Assembly: GCA_020160755.1 (NCBI GenBank)
Contig: JAIUPN010000013.1
Span: forward strand, 1-64,000
Source: Pseudomonadota bacterium
GTDB taxonomy: Bacteria; Pseudomonadota; Alphaproteobacteria; Sphingomonadales; Sphingomonadaceae
Length of the DNA: 64,000 nt
Direction: 5' to 3'
The notes under the pieces are model-generated. The model was not told the DNA's origin. It searched no databases and was given only the letters and a program-made list of their open reading frames with translations. Below are positions 1 through 8,174 of the stretch, piece by piece. Position 1 is the stretch's first letter. The number at the start of each line of letters is the position of its first letter. Made by a program: the position numbers and the translations under genes.

Positions 1-756
1 TTGCCATCCCATCAACCAACCATCATGAAGGAGCCGGACTCTACCTCTGACTGGTAACAATCAGGGGAGCACGTCACTGTCAGCCCTGCGGGCGCGGCTC
101 GCCTCGTTCGACCACGCCTATGCCGTTGCGATTCAGCTCCGCGGCACGACCGGTCGTGGTCAATTCATCGTGTGGACCGGCAATCCAATCCAGCCATTTC
201 GTGTTTCTCCGACTTTGCCGCCGCTCGGTGAGCAACTGCTGGTCTGGGTAGCCTGAAGCGGCCATTTCCTGATCTTACATTTGGCGTAGGTGCCATTCGT
301 ATCAGGTCAACGACGTCACGAGATGCATGTCGCTCCGTCAGATTCCTAAGCCAAGCGCCCAGAGGTCGAGCTTCGAAGGAATTTGGTCGGGAATGCGCCT
401 GATGTCGGCCGTTCGGCCACGCCGGGCACGTTGCCGAAAGCGGACGCCGAAATGATCATTGCTGAGCGGCATCAATGTTGAACGTACCGGAAAGCCACCT
501 TTCAGGAACACTGACAGAGATCATGGACATACCAAGAAATGAGTTAGCGCGTCAGTTCCGCGCCCCGTGGCTTTGCCACGCCAGGGGTCGTCGGCGTGAA
601 ATGAACGTTGCCGTGCTTTTATGCTTGACGCGATGGACACGCCGGTCATGCATAGGCGGGCTTATGAAACCGGAAGTCGGTAACTCAGACCTTGCATTCT
701 CTCTGGCTGAATGATCAAATCGCGGACATCCGCTAGCCACAGGCACTCACTAACAA
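1..756. other. Left flank without a supported gene
   Basis: I find no reading frame here with a recognisable domain or a convincing ribosome site. The short open frames on both strands contradict each other and look like chance. The stretch is less GC-rich than the DNA from about 2.9 kb onward, as is the Thoeris pair that follows. It may be the edge of a separately acquired segment and should contain the thsA promoter, but I cannot point to a clear -35/-10 pair. Confidence 0.5.
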
Positions 757-2196
757 ATGAAGCCAGCTATACGACAGTTTCTTACCGACTATCTTGGCGA
801 GGTCGTGGTTGGCGATGCTGCAGTATTTGCAGGCGCAGGTCTTTCGATCCCTTCCGGTTATGTCGACTGGCGTGAATTGATACGCCCGCTTGCTGAAGAA
901 CTTGAACTAAGGATCGACCTTGAAACCGATTTGGTAGGGGTGGCGCAGTTTCACGTCAATGCCAACGGCACCAATCGGGACAGGCTCCACAAGGCTGTTA
1001 TCGAAGCAATTGCCCCGACCAATCCACCGACAAGAAATCACGAACTCCTCGCGCAGCTACCGATTCGTACTTGGTGGACAACGAATTACGATAAGCTCAT
1101 TGAAACCGCCCTCCGTAACGCCGGGAAAGTTGTTGATGTAAAAAGCGCGGTACCGCAGCTGGCCACTAGCCGTCCAGGCAAACAAGCTACGCTGTACAAG
1201 ATGCACGGGGATGTTGATCGGCCTGACGAAGCCGTGGCGACCCGCGATGACTACGAACGTTATCAGACTGATAGAGGTGCTTTCACAAGTGCGCTTGCAG
1301 GCGACCTAGTCTCGAAGACGTTTCTTTTTTTGGGATTCAGTTTCACAGATCCGAACTTAAATCATGTACTCTCTCAGGTCAGGCTGACTTTCAAGAGCAA
1401 TCAACGGCGCCATTACGCGGTCTTCAGGAAGCGTGCGAAACTACCTGAGGAGACAGCCGAGGATTTTAGGCACCACAGCCTTCGTCAAGAGTTGATAATT
1501 GAGGATCTCAAACGCTTCAATGTGAAGGTTCTATCAGTTGACGAGTACGATGAAATAACGGAGTTTCTCGAAGAGCTTGTTGCCCGTTACCGCCGTCGAA
1601 CTGTATTTGTTTCCGCAAGCGCTGCTAACTTTGAACCCTGGGGGAAGGAGGCGGTCACTAAATTCGCCGAGACGCTTGGACGCCAGCTGATTTCAAGCGG
1701 GACTCGCCTCGCGACCGGTATCGGCCTAGGCTTCGGCGACGCTTTGCTTTCGGGAGCATTGAGGGAAATCATGCGGTCCGACAGCAGCATTGAGGAAAAT
1801 TTGGTGCTGCGACCGTTCCCGCAAAGCGGCGATCCAGAAAATCGAACCGCTGTCTGGAAGGAGTACCGCCAGGAAATTACCTCCCACGCCGGAGTCGCCG
1901 TCTTCTTGTTCGGGACGAAAGAAGGGGATGACGGGGTGATTTCGGCTCAAGGTATGAAAGAGGAGTTCGAAATTGCGCGAACACAGGGTCTTGCCGTGGT
2001 ACCGATCGGGGCGACTGGAGGGATGGCGAAAGAGCTTGCAGATTTAGCCCTCGCGGATCCGAGCCAGTTCATTCCTGAACTCGGCGCAGATGGTCCGACA
2101 CTTATTCAGGGTTTGGCGGAGCATACCGACGATTTGTCCACGCTGATCCAACCAATCATTGCGGTGATCCGTAAGCTTCAGGAAGGCAACTCTTAG
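757..2196 (+). CDS. thsA: ThsA, Thoeris effector NADase (SIR2 plus SLOG)
   Basis: Thoeris effector that depletes NAD when a TIR-derived cyclic nucleotide binds its SLOG domain. The 479 residues match the usual ThsA length. Residues about 15-275 form a SIR2 domain: GAGLS at 26-30, TTNYD with Asn110, and the MHGD motif with His150. Asn110 and His150 sit almost exactly where Bacillus cereus ThsA has its essential Asn112 and His152. Residues about 281-475 form the SLOG domain, beginning RTVFVSAS and containing a glycine-rich GIGLGFGDAL turn. Arg352, Lys368 and Glu403 are plausible ligand contacts by analogy. The thsB gene starts 2 bases after the stop, so the two are co-transcribed. Codon use is AT-richer than in the genes to the right, which suggests separate acquisition. 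The Thoeris call is firm; the ligand is not deducible. Confidence 0.93.
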   Translation: MKPAIRQFLTDYLGEVVVGDAAVFAGAGLSIPSGYVDWRELIRPLAEELELRIDLETDLVGVAQFHVNANGTNRDRLHKAVIEAIAPTNPPTRNHELLAQLPIRTWWTTNYDKLIETALRNAGKVVDVKSAVPQLATSRPGKQATLYKMHGDVDRPDEAVATRDDYERYQTDRGAFTSALAGDLVSKTFLFLGFSFTDPNLNHVLSQVRLTFKSNQRRHYAVFRKRAKLPEETAEDFRHHSLRQELIIEDLKRFNVKVLSVDEYDEITEFLEELVARYRRRTVFVSASAANFEPWGKEAVTKFAETLGRQLISSGTRLATGIGLGFGDALLSGALREIMRSDSSIEENLVLRPFPQSGDPENRTAVWKEYRQEITSHAGVAVFLFGTKEGDDGVISAQGMKEEFEIARTQGLAVVPIGATGGMAKELADLALADPSQFIPELGADGPTLIQGLAEHTDDLSTLIQPIIAVIRKLQEGNS

Positions 2197-2198
2197 TA

Positions 2199-2672
2199 AT
2201 GCGCAAAGTGTTTTTTAGCTTCCATTATGGACGCGATGTGCGTCGTATTCAGCAGGTGCGCAATTCGTGGGTTGTGCGCGAACAGGGTGCAGCACAGCCG
2301 TTTTATGATGCCGCAGAATTTGAAGATGCCAAGCGCCGGGCGGGTGGGATACAAAAGTGGATAGACGACCAGCTCGCGGGGTGTTCGGTAACCGCAGTCC
2401 TGTTTGGGCGTGAGACTTACGGTCGTGAATGGGTCAAGTACGAAATTAAGCGGAGTCACGAGCGCAAGATGGGAATTTTGGCCATCGACATACACAATGT
2501 GAAAGATCCACTCAGTGGTGTTGATTTACCCGGCCGCAACCCTCTTGAGCACTGGAAAGTGGGTCAAAGGCCGTTCACTGAATTGTATCATACCTATGAC
2601 TGGGTAAGAGACGATGGCTACAACAACATAGGCGCGTGGATTGAGCGAGCTGCCCGAAATGCCGGTAGGTAG
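2199..2672 (+). CDS. thsB: ThsB, Thoeris TIR-like sensor (DUF1863)
   Basis: TIR-like protein of the MTH538/DUF1863 family, the infection sensor that makes the signal activating ThsA. It has 157 residues and starts MRKVFFSFHY, the typical ThsB beta-A strand. Its WVKYEIKRS helix carries Glu82, aligned with the catalytic Glu85 of Bacillus cereus ThsB. It follows thsA by 2 bases and is probably translationally coupled. A diverged paralogue lies at 4739-5227 and agrees at most positions, including the YEIKRS/HEIKRS motif and the PGRNPL loop. Function is inferred from family and operon context. Confidence 0.92.
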   Translation: MRKVFFSFHYGRDVRRIQQVRNSWVVREQGAAQPFYDAAEFEDAKRRAGGIQKWIDDQLAGCSVTAVLFGRETYGREWVKYEIKRSHERKMGILAIDIHNVKDPLSGVDLPGRNPLEHWKVGQRPFTELYHTYDWVRDDGYNNIGAWIERAARNAGR

Positions 2673-2853
2673 ACTACCTTCACCGCTTATGATCGGCGCG
2701 TCAGTGTAGCGGCGGTCTGCACCTTTAGCCGCGACTCTCGCGGCGCTGCGAGCCGACAGTGACGATGAAACCAACTGCCGCCTGTCGGCTCGCCATTACA
2801 CTCCATGTTTGGCGGAGACTTCCGGTCCTATATAAAATGGGTGTTCGCGATAT

Positions 2854-4386
2854 TCAGATGTCCGCGTCCCAGCCCTCATCCCATGCGCCGTCGACCTGCA
2901 TCGCAACCATCAAGCGACTGACAACGAGAATAGCCTCTGCAAGGCGGACCGGATCGACGGGGCGTGCGTGCATCGTGGGACGACGGCTTGCGTTGAGGCG
3001 CAGAATATCGACGCGTAAATCTTCGAGCCTGCTGAACACGGCCTCGAAGGCCGCGCCCCAGTTGTCGGTGCGTCCGATGATCGAGATCAGGTCGGCGAGA
3101 TCGACATAGTTGATGAGAGGCAGCGACGCCTCTCCGCTGCGCTGAGCTTCCAGGCGCCGCTCTTTCGCCCGGCGCGCGACGTCGCCGGGGACGCGTTGCT
3201 TGAACCATTGGGGTCCTGCGATCGCTTCGAGCTTCTGGGTGATGAACGCTCGAAGCGCCATCTCGAAGCCGTCGATAACGGAGTACGATGCCACTCTTGC
3301 CTGGCGGGCTGAAACGCGCATCCGGATCGATCCGGCTTCGACAAAGGCGGTCACCACGCCGGCGCGCGATACTGCGCCCTCAACGACGCCCCCTTCGATC
3401 AGGAGCGCGAGCGTTTCGCCGATATTCGTCTCGACGAAGCCCTCGTCGACATCCATGTCGCGATAGACGCGGGCGCGTTCAGCGGGCGAGCGGCGCAGAT
3501 CGACGTCGCTAAGCGTCGCCGAATTATAACCGCCCATAACGCTGTCAAATGCCGCTCGGCTGGCGAGCGATGCCGGACCCAGGATATCTGTCGCGCCCGC
3601 GAACATCGCGAGTTTCGCAGTCGTGCTGCCATAGCCGGCGATCGCGGCTTCGATTTCCCGCTGCAACTTGCGGGCGCTGCCGAAACTGCTCGTCATCTCG
3701 GTGATGCGCTTGGCCGCCAGGCCGATCGCATTGATTTCCTTGGAGGCAAGCGCGTTGGACCCGGTTATCGCCTCCATATCCTTCGGCGACAGGCTGCTCA
3801 GTCCGTTGGCCCAGTGACGCGAGCGGCCGAGCGCGCTCAATCCGGCAGAATCAAGACCAAGAACCACGCGCTCGGCCGAGGAAAATGCCCCGGAGGAGAG
3901 TGACGCCTGAATCTTATCGAAAACGCCCGCGCCCAAACTGCCCTTCGTTCCGCAGAGTCCAGCGCTGATCGCAGCAAGCCGTTCGGCTGTTTCGGTCGCC
4001 ATGCCGAAAGGCCGTTTAGAGCCGAGGCCGATGCGCTCGATGGCATCTCGCAATGCCTTGTTCTGCTGGGCGAACGGGCCGAAGGGATGCTGAATTTTGA
4101 GCGCCTGCTGAATCTCGGACTGCAGGGTGACCGACTTGGTCCCGAACATGGCGAGCCGATCCATCTTGGCATAATCCGCCCTGATCTGCTCGATCAGCTT
4201 GTCGGTTGCCGTGACGGGCAAGCCCATCGCAAGCCGCTTTGCGGGATTGCTGAACAGCGGATCGAGCGCCGCAAGCGCGGTGACGCTTTTTTGGACCTCC
4301 GCCGCGCGCCGAACGATGTCGCTTCCTCCAGCCAATTCCTGCGCGCGGCGTGTCAGTTCAATGCTCTTCTTATTCGCGTCGGTCAT
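2854..4386 (-). CDS. Swt1-family HEPN domain protein
   Basis: A 510-residue protein. About 370 N-terminal residues are Ala/Ser-rich, mostly helical and without a recognised fold. The last 130 or so residues read as a Swt1-type HEPN domain: a run around INYVDLADLISII, a NWGAAFEAVF helix, then RRPTMHARP near the C-terminus. RRPTMH gives the R-x4-H signature of HEPN ribonucleases, which cleave RNA in toxin and abortive-infection systems. The gene lies on the minus strand between the two thsB copies, so it splits the Thoeris-like genes and has its own promoter. It may be an independent toxin-type defence gene or an effector tied to the neighbouring TIR genes. RNase activity is inferred from the motif. 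Confidence 0.7.
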   Translation of the reverse strand: MTDANKKSIELTRRAQELAGGSDIVRRAAEVQKSVTALAALDPLFSNPAKRLAMGLPVTATDKLIEQIRADYAKMDRLAMFGTKSVTLQSEIQQALKIQHPFGPFAQQNKALRDAIERIGLGSKRPFGMATETAERLAAISAGLCGTKGSLGAGVFDKIQASLSSGAFSSAERVVLGLDSAGLSALGRSRHWANGLSSLSPKDMEAITGSNALASKEINAIGLAAKRITEMTSSFGSARKLQREIEAAIAGYGSTTAKLAMFAGATDILGPASLASRAAFDSVMGGYNSATLSDVDLRRSPAERARVYRDMDVDEGFVETNIGETLALLIEGGVVEGAVSRAGVVTAFVEAGSIRMRVSARQARVASYSVIDGFEMALRAFITQKLEAIAGPQWFKQRVPGDVARRAKERRLEAQRSGEASLPLINYVDLADLISIIGRTDNWGAAFEAVFSRLEDLRVDILRLNASRRPTMHARPVDPVRLAEAILVVSRLMVAMQVDGAWDEGWDADI

Positions 4387-4738
4387 GCTCGATCCCCGGT
4401 ATGGTCACGCGCGAATATAGGTCGCATGCGCCCAAGTTCACCTCGCCGCCTTCGAATGAACCGCCACTGAGGATTCCGTGCAACGCCAAGAGGCCAGGCT
4501 TCGGATGTCCCGATTGGGGCTGCTGACGCCGACGTGCACGCCATGACTGAGAAGATGGGCGCAGCGACATCCCCGGAAATCATCGGCGTCCGAACTATCT
4601 CCCAATCGGATACAATTTGACTTAAAGGTTCCGTTGATGCTGTCGGCGAGCGGTCCATATCGCTATTATCGGCACCTTGAAGGCTGACGCGGATTGCTGC
4701 CGCGTCATTCGACGGCGCATAAAAATGGTGGGGGCGAC
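4387..4738. other. Divergent intergenic region, HEPN gene / second thsB
   Basis: About 350 bases separate the leftward HEPN gene from the rightward thsB paralogue. No coding frame is convincing. The region should hold two divergent promoters, but I see no repeat or palindrome strong enough to name an operator. Confidence 0.5.
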
Positions 4739-5227
4739 ATGGCACGTCGGGTATTTTTCAGTTTTCACTATGCGCGCGATGTGCGCCGCATTCAGCAAGT
4801 TCGGCAGAGCTGGGTCGTCAGGCCCGGGGGCGAAGCGCAGCCCTTTTACGACAAGGCCGAGTTCGAGGAAGCGAAGCGGCGTGCGGGCGGTATCGAAAAC
4901 TGGATCGAGCAGCAGCTCAAGGGCACGTCGGTGACGGTTGTGCTGTTTGGTGCCCAGACCTATGATCGGCCTTGGGTCAAGCACGAGATCAAGCGCAGCT
5001 ACGAGCTGGGCAAGGGACTGCTCGCGATCGACCTGTTCGGCGTAAAAGACCCGCAGACGGGTATCGATGTGCCGGGGCGCAATCCGCTCGACCACTGGAG
5101 CATCGACCGCGGCGGCATCAAAACCGCTTTTTCGAAAATCTATCCGACCTACAGCTGGGTGGGCGACGACGGGTATCACAATATGCCCGCATGGATCGAG
5201 GCGGCCGCCAAGGCAGCGGGCCGCTAG
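4739..5227 (+). CDS. thsB: Second ThsB-like TIR protein (DUF1863)
   Basis: Paralogue of the ThsB at 2199-2672, 162 residues. It has the same RVFFSFHYARDVRRIQQVR opening, the WVKHEIKRSYE helix with the catalytic-type Glu, and the VPGRNPLDHW loop. The start is the ATG giving MARRVFFSFHY; an upstream in-frame start would add residues absent from the paralogue. The next TIR gene begins 2 bases after the stop. Unlike the first copy it is GC-rich like the surrounding DNA, so the pair is probably not a very recent tandem duplication. Thoeris loci often carry several thsB genes that recognise different phages, so this one may feed the upstream ThsA. Confidence 0.88.
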   Translation: MARRVFFSFHYARDVRRIQQVRQSWVVRPGGEAQPFYDKAEFEEAKRRAGGIENWIEQQLKGTSVTVVLFGAQTYDRPWVKHEIKRSYELGKGLLAIDLFGVKDPQTGIDVPGRNPLDHWSIDRGGIKTAFSKIYPTYSWVGDDGYHNMPAWIEAAAKAAGR

Positions 5228-5229
5228 CA

Positions 5230-5742
5230 ATGGCAATTGATCTGTCGACGCTTACCGAAGCCTCCACGCGCTTTCGGGTCCATGTCACCAAGGCCATGGT
5301 CGAGGAAGCGCGAACCCGAAACGCCAAGACTGTCTTTCTCTGTCACAGCCACAAGGACGAGCAATATGTTAAAGGCTTCGTCCAGCTGCTGAACGATGCC
5401 GGGTGGGACGCCTATGTCGACTGGATGGACCACGATATGCCGCCGCATCCAAACCGCAAAACTGCCGAGAATATCCAGCGACGGATCAAGCAATCGACCT
5501 ATTTCATGTTTCTGGCCACGCCCAACGCCATGAAGTCCCGCTGGTGCCCTTGGGAAATCGGCTATGCTGATGGTGTCAAACCCATTCGCAGCATCCTTGT
5601 AGCAACGACGCGCGACAATGCCGGCACGACGCACGGCAGCGAGTATCTGGACCTTTATCGAAAGGTCGATTTTTCGAAGTTCAACCGCTTGGCGGTCTGG
5701 GAACCTGGAGAAGAAATGGGCGTGGCCCTCGCATCGATGTAG
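5230..5742 (+). CDS. TIR domain protein
   Basis: A 170-residue protein of a different TIR subfamily from the two ThsB proteins. A short N-terminal helix leads into TVFLCHSHKDEQY (beta-A and BB loop) at about residue 34. Next come DAYVDWMD and then the WCPWEIGYADG motif with the putative NADase Glu109. It starts 2 bases after the upstream thsB paralogue and is probably co-expressed with it. It could be an extra signal producer for ThsA or belong to the genes downstream. No effector domain is attached. Confidence 0.82.
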   Translation: MAIDLSTLTEASTRFRVHVTKAMVEEARTRNAKTVFLCHSHKDEQYVKGFVQLLNDAGWDAYVDWMDHDMPPHPNRKTAENIQRRIKQSTYFMFLATPNAMKSRWCPWEIGYADGVKPIRSILVATTRDNAGTTHGSEYLDLYRKVDFSKFNRLAVWEPGEEMGVALASM

Positions 5743-5778
5743 TATTCGCCGGGGCGGATCGCGCTCAGCCAATACTAC
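5739..5778. terminator. Inverted repeat across convergent stop codons
   Basis: GTAGTATT at 5739-5746 is repeated as AATACTAC at 5771-5778, a perfect 8-base arm on each side of a GC-rich centre. The stop codons of the TIR gene and of the facing DUF4062 gene both lie in the arms. This could end transcription from both sides, though there is no clear T-run. Confidence 0.45.
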
Positions 5779-6926
5779 CGATGCTTGTTCAAGATGGCCG
5801 CAGAGCCCGATTGCTCTTGCTCGCGTGCGATGGCTTTGACGATCCGCCGCCGCGATTGCGCGCAGGCGAGCAGGGCCGCCGCTTCGCCCGATTGGTCGAT
5901 CCAATCGAAAAAGCGTTGGGCGCTAAAGCGGGTCGTTGTTCGGTCGCGGCAATTCTGCAGAAAGAGGAACTGCACTTTCTGGAGGGGGTCGGCGACATAG
6001 ACACCGAAGGGCGCCGCCACCACCGTCGCGTCGGGAAAGCCGAGCATCGCGATCGCCTGGCTTTCGGTAGCGCCTTTCTGGCAACCGATCACATGAACGG
6101 GGCCCGCCGCGGCTGCGAGCGCCGCCTCATATTCGAAGTCGCGCAAAAACGGTTGGCCGACGAGCTCGCGCGCCGCGGCAATTGTCAAAGCCGCCGGGAT
6201 CGCGTGGACGGCGAACAGCACGGCTTTTCCCGCGACCGGTAATTCGACGCGGTTTCCCACGCGCTTGCCACCGGGGCGCGCGGCAAAACACTCGGCGAGC
6301 GTGTCGACCATTAGCGCCTGGCGATCGCGAAAGTTGAGACTGCTCCACTGCAGCGCCTCGCCGGTGTGGAACTTGCCCTTGCGCGCCTCGCGCACGCCCA
6401 AGCGCGCAAGTGATTGAACCGCGTCGAAGACGGCTTCGCGGATCCTCTCAAGCGCGTCGTCGCGGGTTCGTACCGAGCCGCCACGAAAGAAATTCTGTGT
6501 CTGAAGATATTCGCGGAACCGCGCATTGCGGGCGATCTGCGAAGGATCTTTAGGATCGTCGGCGATGTCGTGGAGCGCAACGAGGCGAACCTTGCCCGCC
6601 GCCGTTGCAACGCCGCGCATCAATTCGGCATGGCAGATGCCGATATCCGATGCTCCCGCCGCCCAGCCGGCGTTACCATTGCTCAGGACAACGACGATGT
6701 CGGCTTCGTCAACTTGCGCAAGGCAAATGTCGATCGAATCGCCCGCGGCGTCGTCGGGCGGGGCGTCCTCGTTGATCCAGACATCGAACATCGGTTTCCC
6801 GAAGAGGCGCACGGCTTCGAGTTCGCGCTTCGCTGCGCGGCGCAAATCGCTGAGCGGCGACCCGCCCTCGGGAAACGGGTCGTTGCAGCGGCTCGATATC
6901 ATCACGCGAAGCTTTTTGTCGGGCAT
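5775..6926 (-). CDS. DUF4062 domain protein
   Basis: A protein of about 383 residues. The N-terminus reads KKLRVMISSRCND followed by a FDVWINEDAPPDD strand and an ADIVVVLSNGNAGW strand. This matches DUF4062, a Rossmann-like domain related to TIR and common in bacterial conflict and NTPase signalling proteins. The rest, residues about 190-383, has no domain I recognise. I chose the start giving MPDKKLRV because GGAG lies 6 bases before it; an ATG at 6938 would add four residues. It is the last gene of a leftward group after the MBL-fold gene (19-base gap) and the subtilase. The role is unknown; it may be a sensor or signalling subunit. Confidence 0.6.
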   Translation of the reverse strand: MPDKKLRVMISSRCNDPFPEGGSPLSDLRRAAKRELEAVRLFGKPMFDVWINEDAPPDDAAGDSIDICLAQVDEADIVVVLSNGNAGWAAGASDIGICHAELMRGVATAAGKVRLVALHDIADDPKDPSQIARNARFREYLQTQNFFRGGSVRTRDDALERIREAVFDAVQSLARLGVREARKGKFHTGEALQWSSLNFRDRQALMVDTLAECFAARPGGKRVGNRVELPVAGKAVLFAVHAIPAALTIAAARELVGQPFLRDFEYEAALAAAAGPVHVIGCQKGATESQAIAMLGFPDATVVAAPFGVYVADPLQKVQFLFLQNCRDRTTTRFSAQRFFDWIDQSGEAAALLACAQSRRRIVKAIAREQEQSGSAAILNKHR

Positions 6927-6945
6927 CGACGACTCCATGTTGGGA

Positions 6946-8133
6946 TCAGCGGGGTGGCGGATGGCGCACGACGAAATTCTTCTGTTTCGACAAATATGGC
7001 GCGATGCCTTGCGTCGCGGGATCGAAAAGGCGGGGCTTGTGCTTCTTCTCCCATTCCTGCGCGCGCACCTTGTCGATGTCGGCGGGGGGATATGTCAGCT
7101 CGACGATCGTCTTCGCGTCGGCGCGCGCCGCCGCAAGATATTCGAATGTTTCGCGGTCGGGATTTTCATGCTTGCCGTCGCCCGAAAAGACGTAGTGCTC
7201 GGCGGGGAACATCGCAAAGCATTCTGCGCTGTTGTTTCGGTCGCTGCCGTGATGCGGCACCTTGAAAATGTTGACCGATAAGGGTTGCGACTTACTGGCG
7301 AGACCGAAGGCTGCGGCCGCTTCCATTATCTTGTCGCCGCGCGCGTCGCCGGTGAGCAGGAATCGCTTCTTTCCCTTTTCGACGAGGAGAACAATGCTCG
7401 ACAAATTGGCGACCGACGTGTCGGTGAAGCTCGCGAGCAGCGATGCAGGGGTCGCTTGACCCTTGTTCCGCGCCTTGAGCCAGGCTGCGAAATCCTTTCG
7501 CAAGGCGTCAAGTTCGGACTTTCGCGGGCCGAGGAGCCGGATCGACAGCCCGTCGATGACGAGCGGCGCGGCGCTATGCGCTTCGATCGTTTTACCCTTA
7601 AATCCGGGGTTGATCGCGATGCCGAGCGCCTTGGCCTGGGCAAGCAAATTATAGCCTTGGGCAATGCTCGCAAGCACCATTTCGAGGTCCTCGGCGCCCT
7701 CCTTCGCGGCCTCGGGCGCCATGGCGCCGAGACTGGCGATGATGGCATCGCCCGCCCCGGCGAGCGCGGCAACGTCACCGCTTTTGGCGTCGACGAGACT
7801 CAGAAAGCTGTTGTGCCACAGGCGATCGACCCGAAAATCGGGCTTATGCGTGCCCCCCTGCGCCGCGATATCGTCGAAGAGCGCCTCGATGCCGTTGATA
7901 TGGTCATCATCGATGTGGCTAACGATTATGAGGTCGATGACGAGCGGATCGGACTTGCCGATCGCGCCTTCGGCGATCCGCTCCTTGCGTAGTTCGAGCA
8001 AGCGCGGCTTGAGCGACTGTTTGTAAACGCCGGCAGGACCGCCGTCGATCAGGATCAGGCGCTTATGTCCATTCTCCTCATGGTGGAGGAGCAGGCAATC
8101 GCCCTTGGCGGCAGGCAGGACCTCGAGTTCCAT
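6946..8133 (-). CDS. MBL-fold metallohydrolase, ComEC C-domain type
   Basis: A 395-residue soluble protein of the metallo-beta-lactamase fold. The metal motif SHIDDDHINGI lies at 72-82. Later motifs are FLLTGDARGD, with a metal Asp, and KVPHHGSDRN, with a metal His. This order and spacing match the ComEC-type hydrolase domain found free-standing in defence operons. No membrane segment is present. The start has a purine-rich site (AGGGGGAAAAT) before the ATG. It lies between the subtilase and DUF4062 genes, so a role as nuclease or phosphodiesterase effector, or in signal turnover, is plausible but not shown. Confidence 0.78.
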   Translation of the reverse strand: MELEVLPAAKGDCLLLHHEENGHKRLILIDGGPAGVYKQSLKPRLLELRKERIAEGAIGKSDPLVIDLIIVSHIDDDHINGIEALFDDIAAQGGTHKPDFRVDRLWHNSFLSLVDAKSGDVAALAGAGDAIIASLGAMAPEAAKEGAEDLEMVLASIAQGYNLLAQAKALGIAINPGFKGKTIEAHSAAPLVIDGLSIRLLGPRKSELDALRKDFAAWLKARNKGQATPASLLASFTDTSVANLSSIVLLVEKGKKRFLLTGDARGDKIMEAAAAFGLASKSQPLSVNIFKVPHHGSDRNNSAECFAMFPAEHYVFSGDGKHENPDRETFEYLAAARADAKTIVELTYPPADIDKVRAQEWEKKHKPRLFDPATQGIAPYLSKQKNFVVRHPPPR

Positions 8134-8174
8134 ATTTTCCCCCTCTCCCTTTTCGCATCTGCAACCTCACCACC

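Noticed and set aside
475..714. A 79-codon open frame on the plus strand before thsA
   Set aside because: No ribosome site, no similarity, and overlapped by an equally good frame on the other strand.
2661..2680. GGTAG/CTACC hairpin at the thsB stop
   Set aside because: A 5-base stem overlapping the stop codon without a T-run is too weak to call a terminator.
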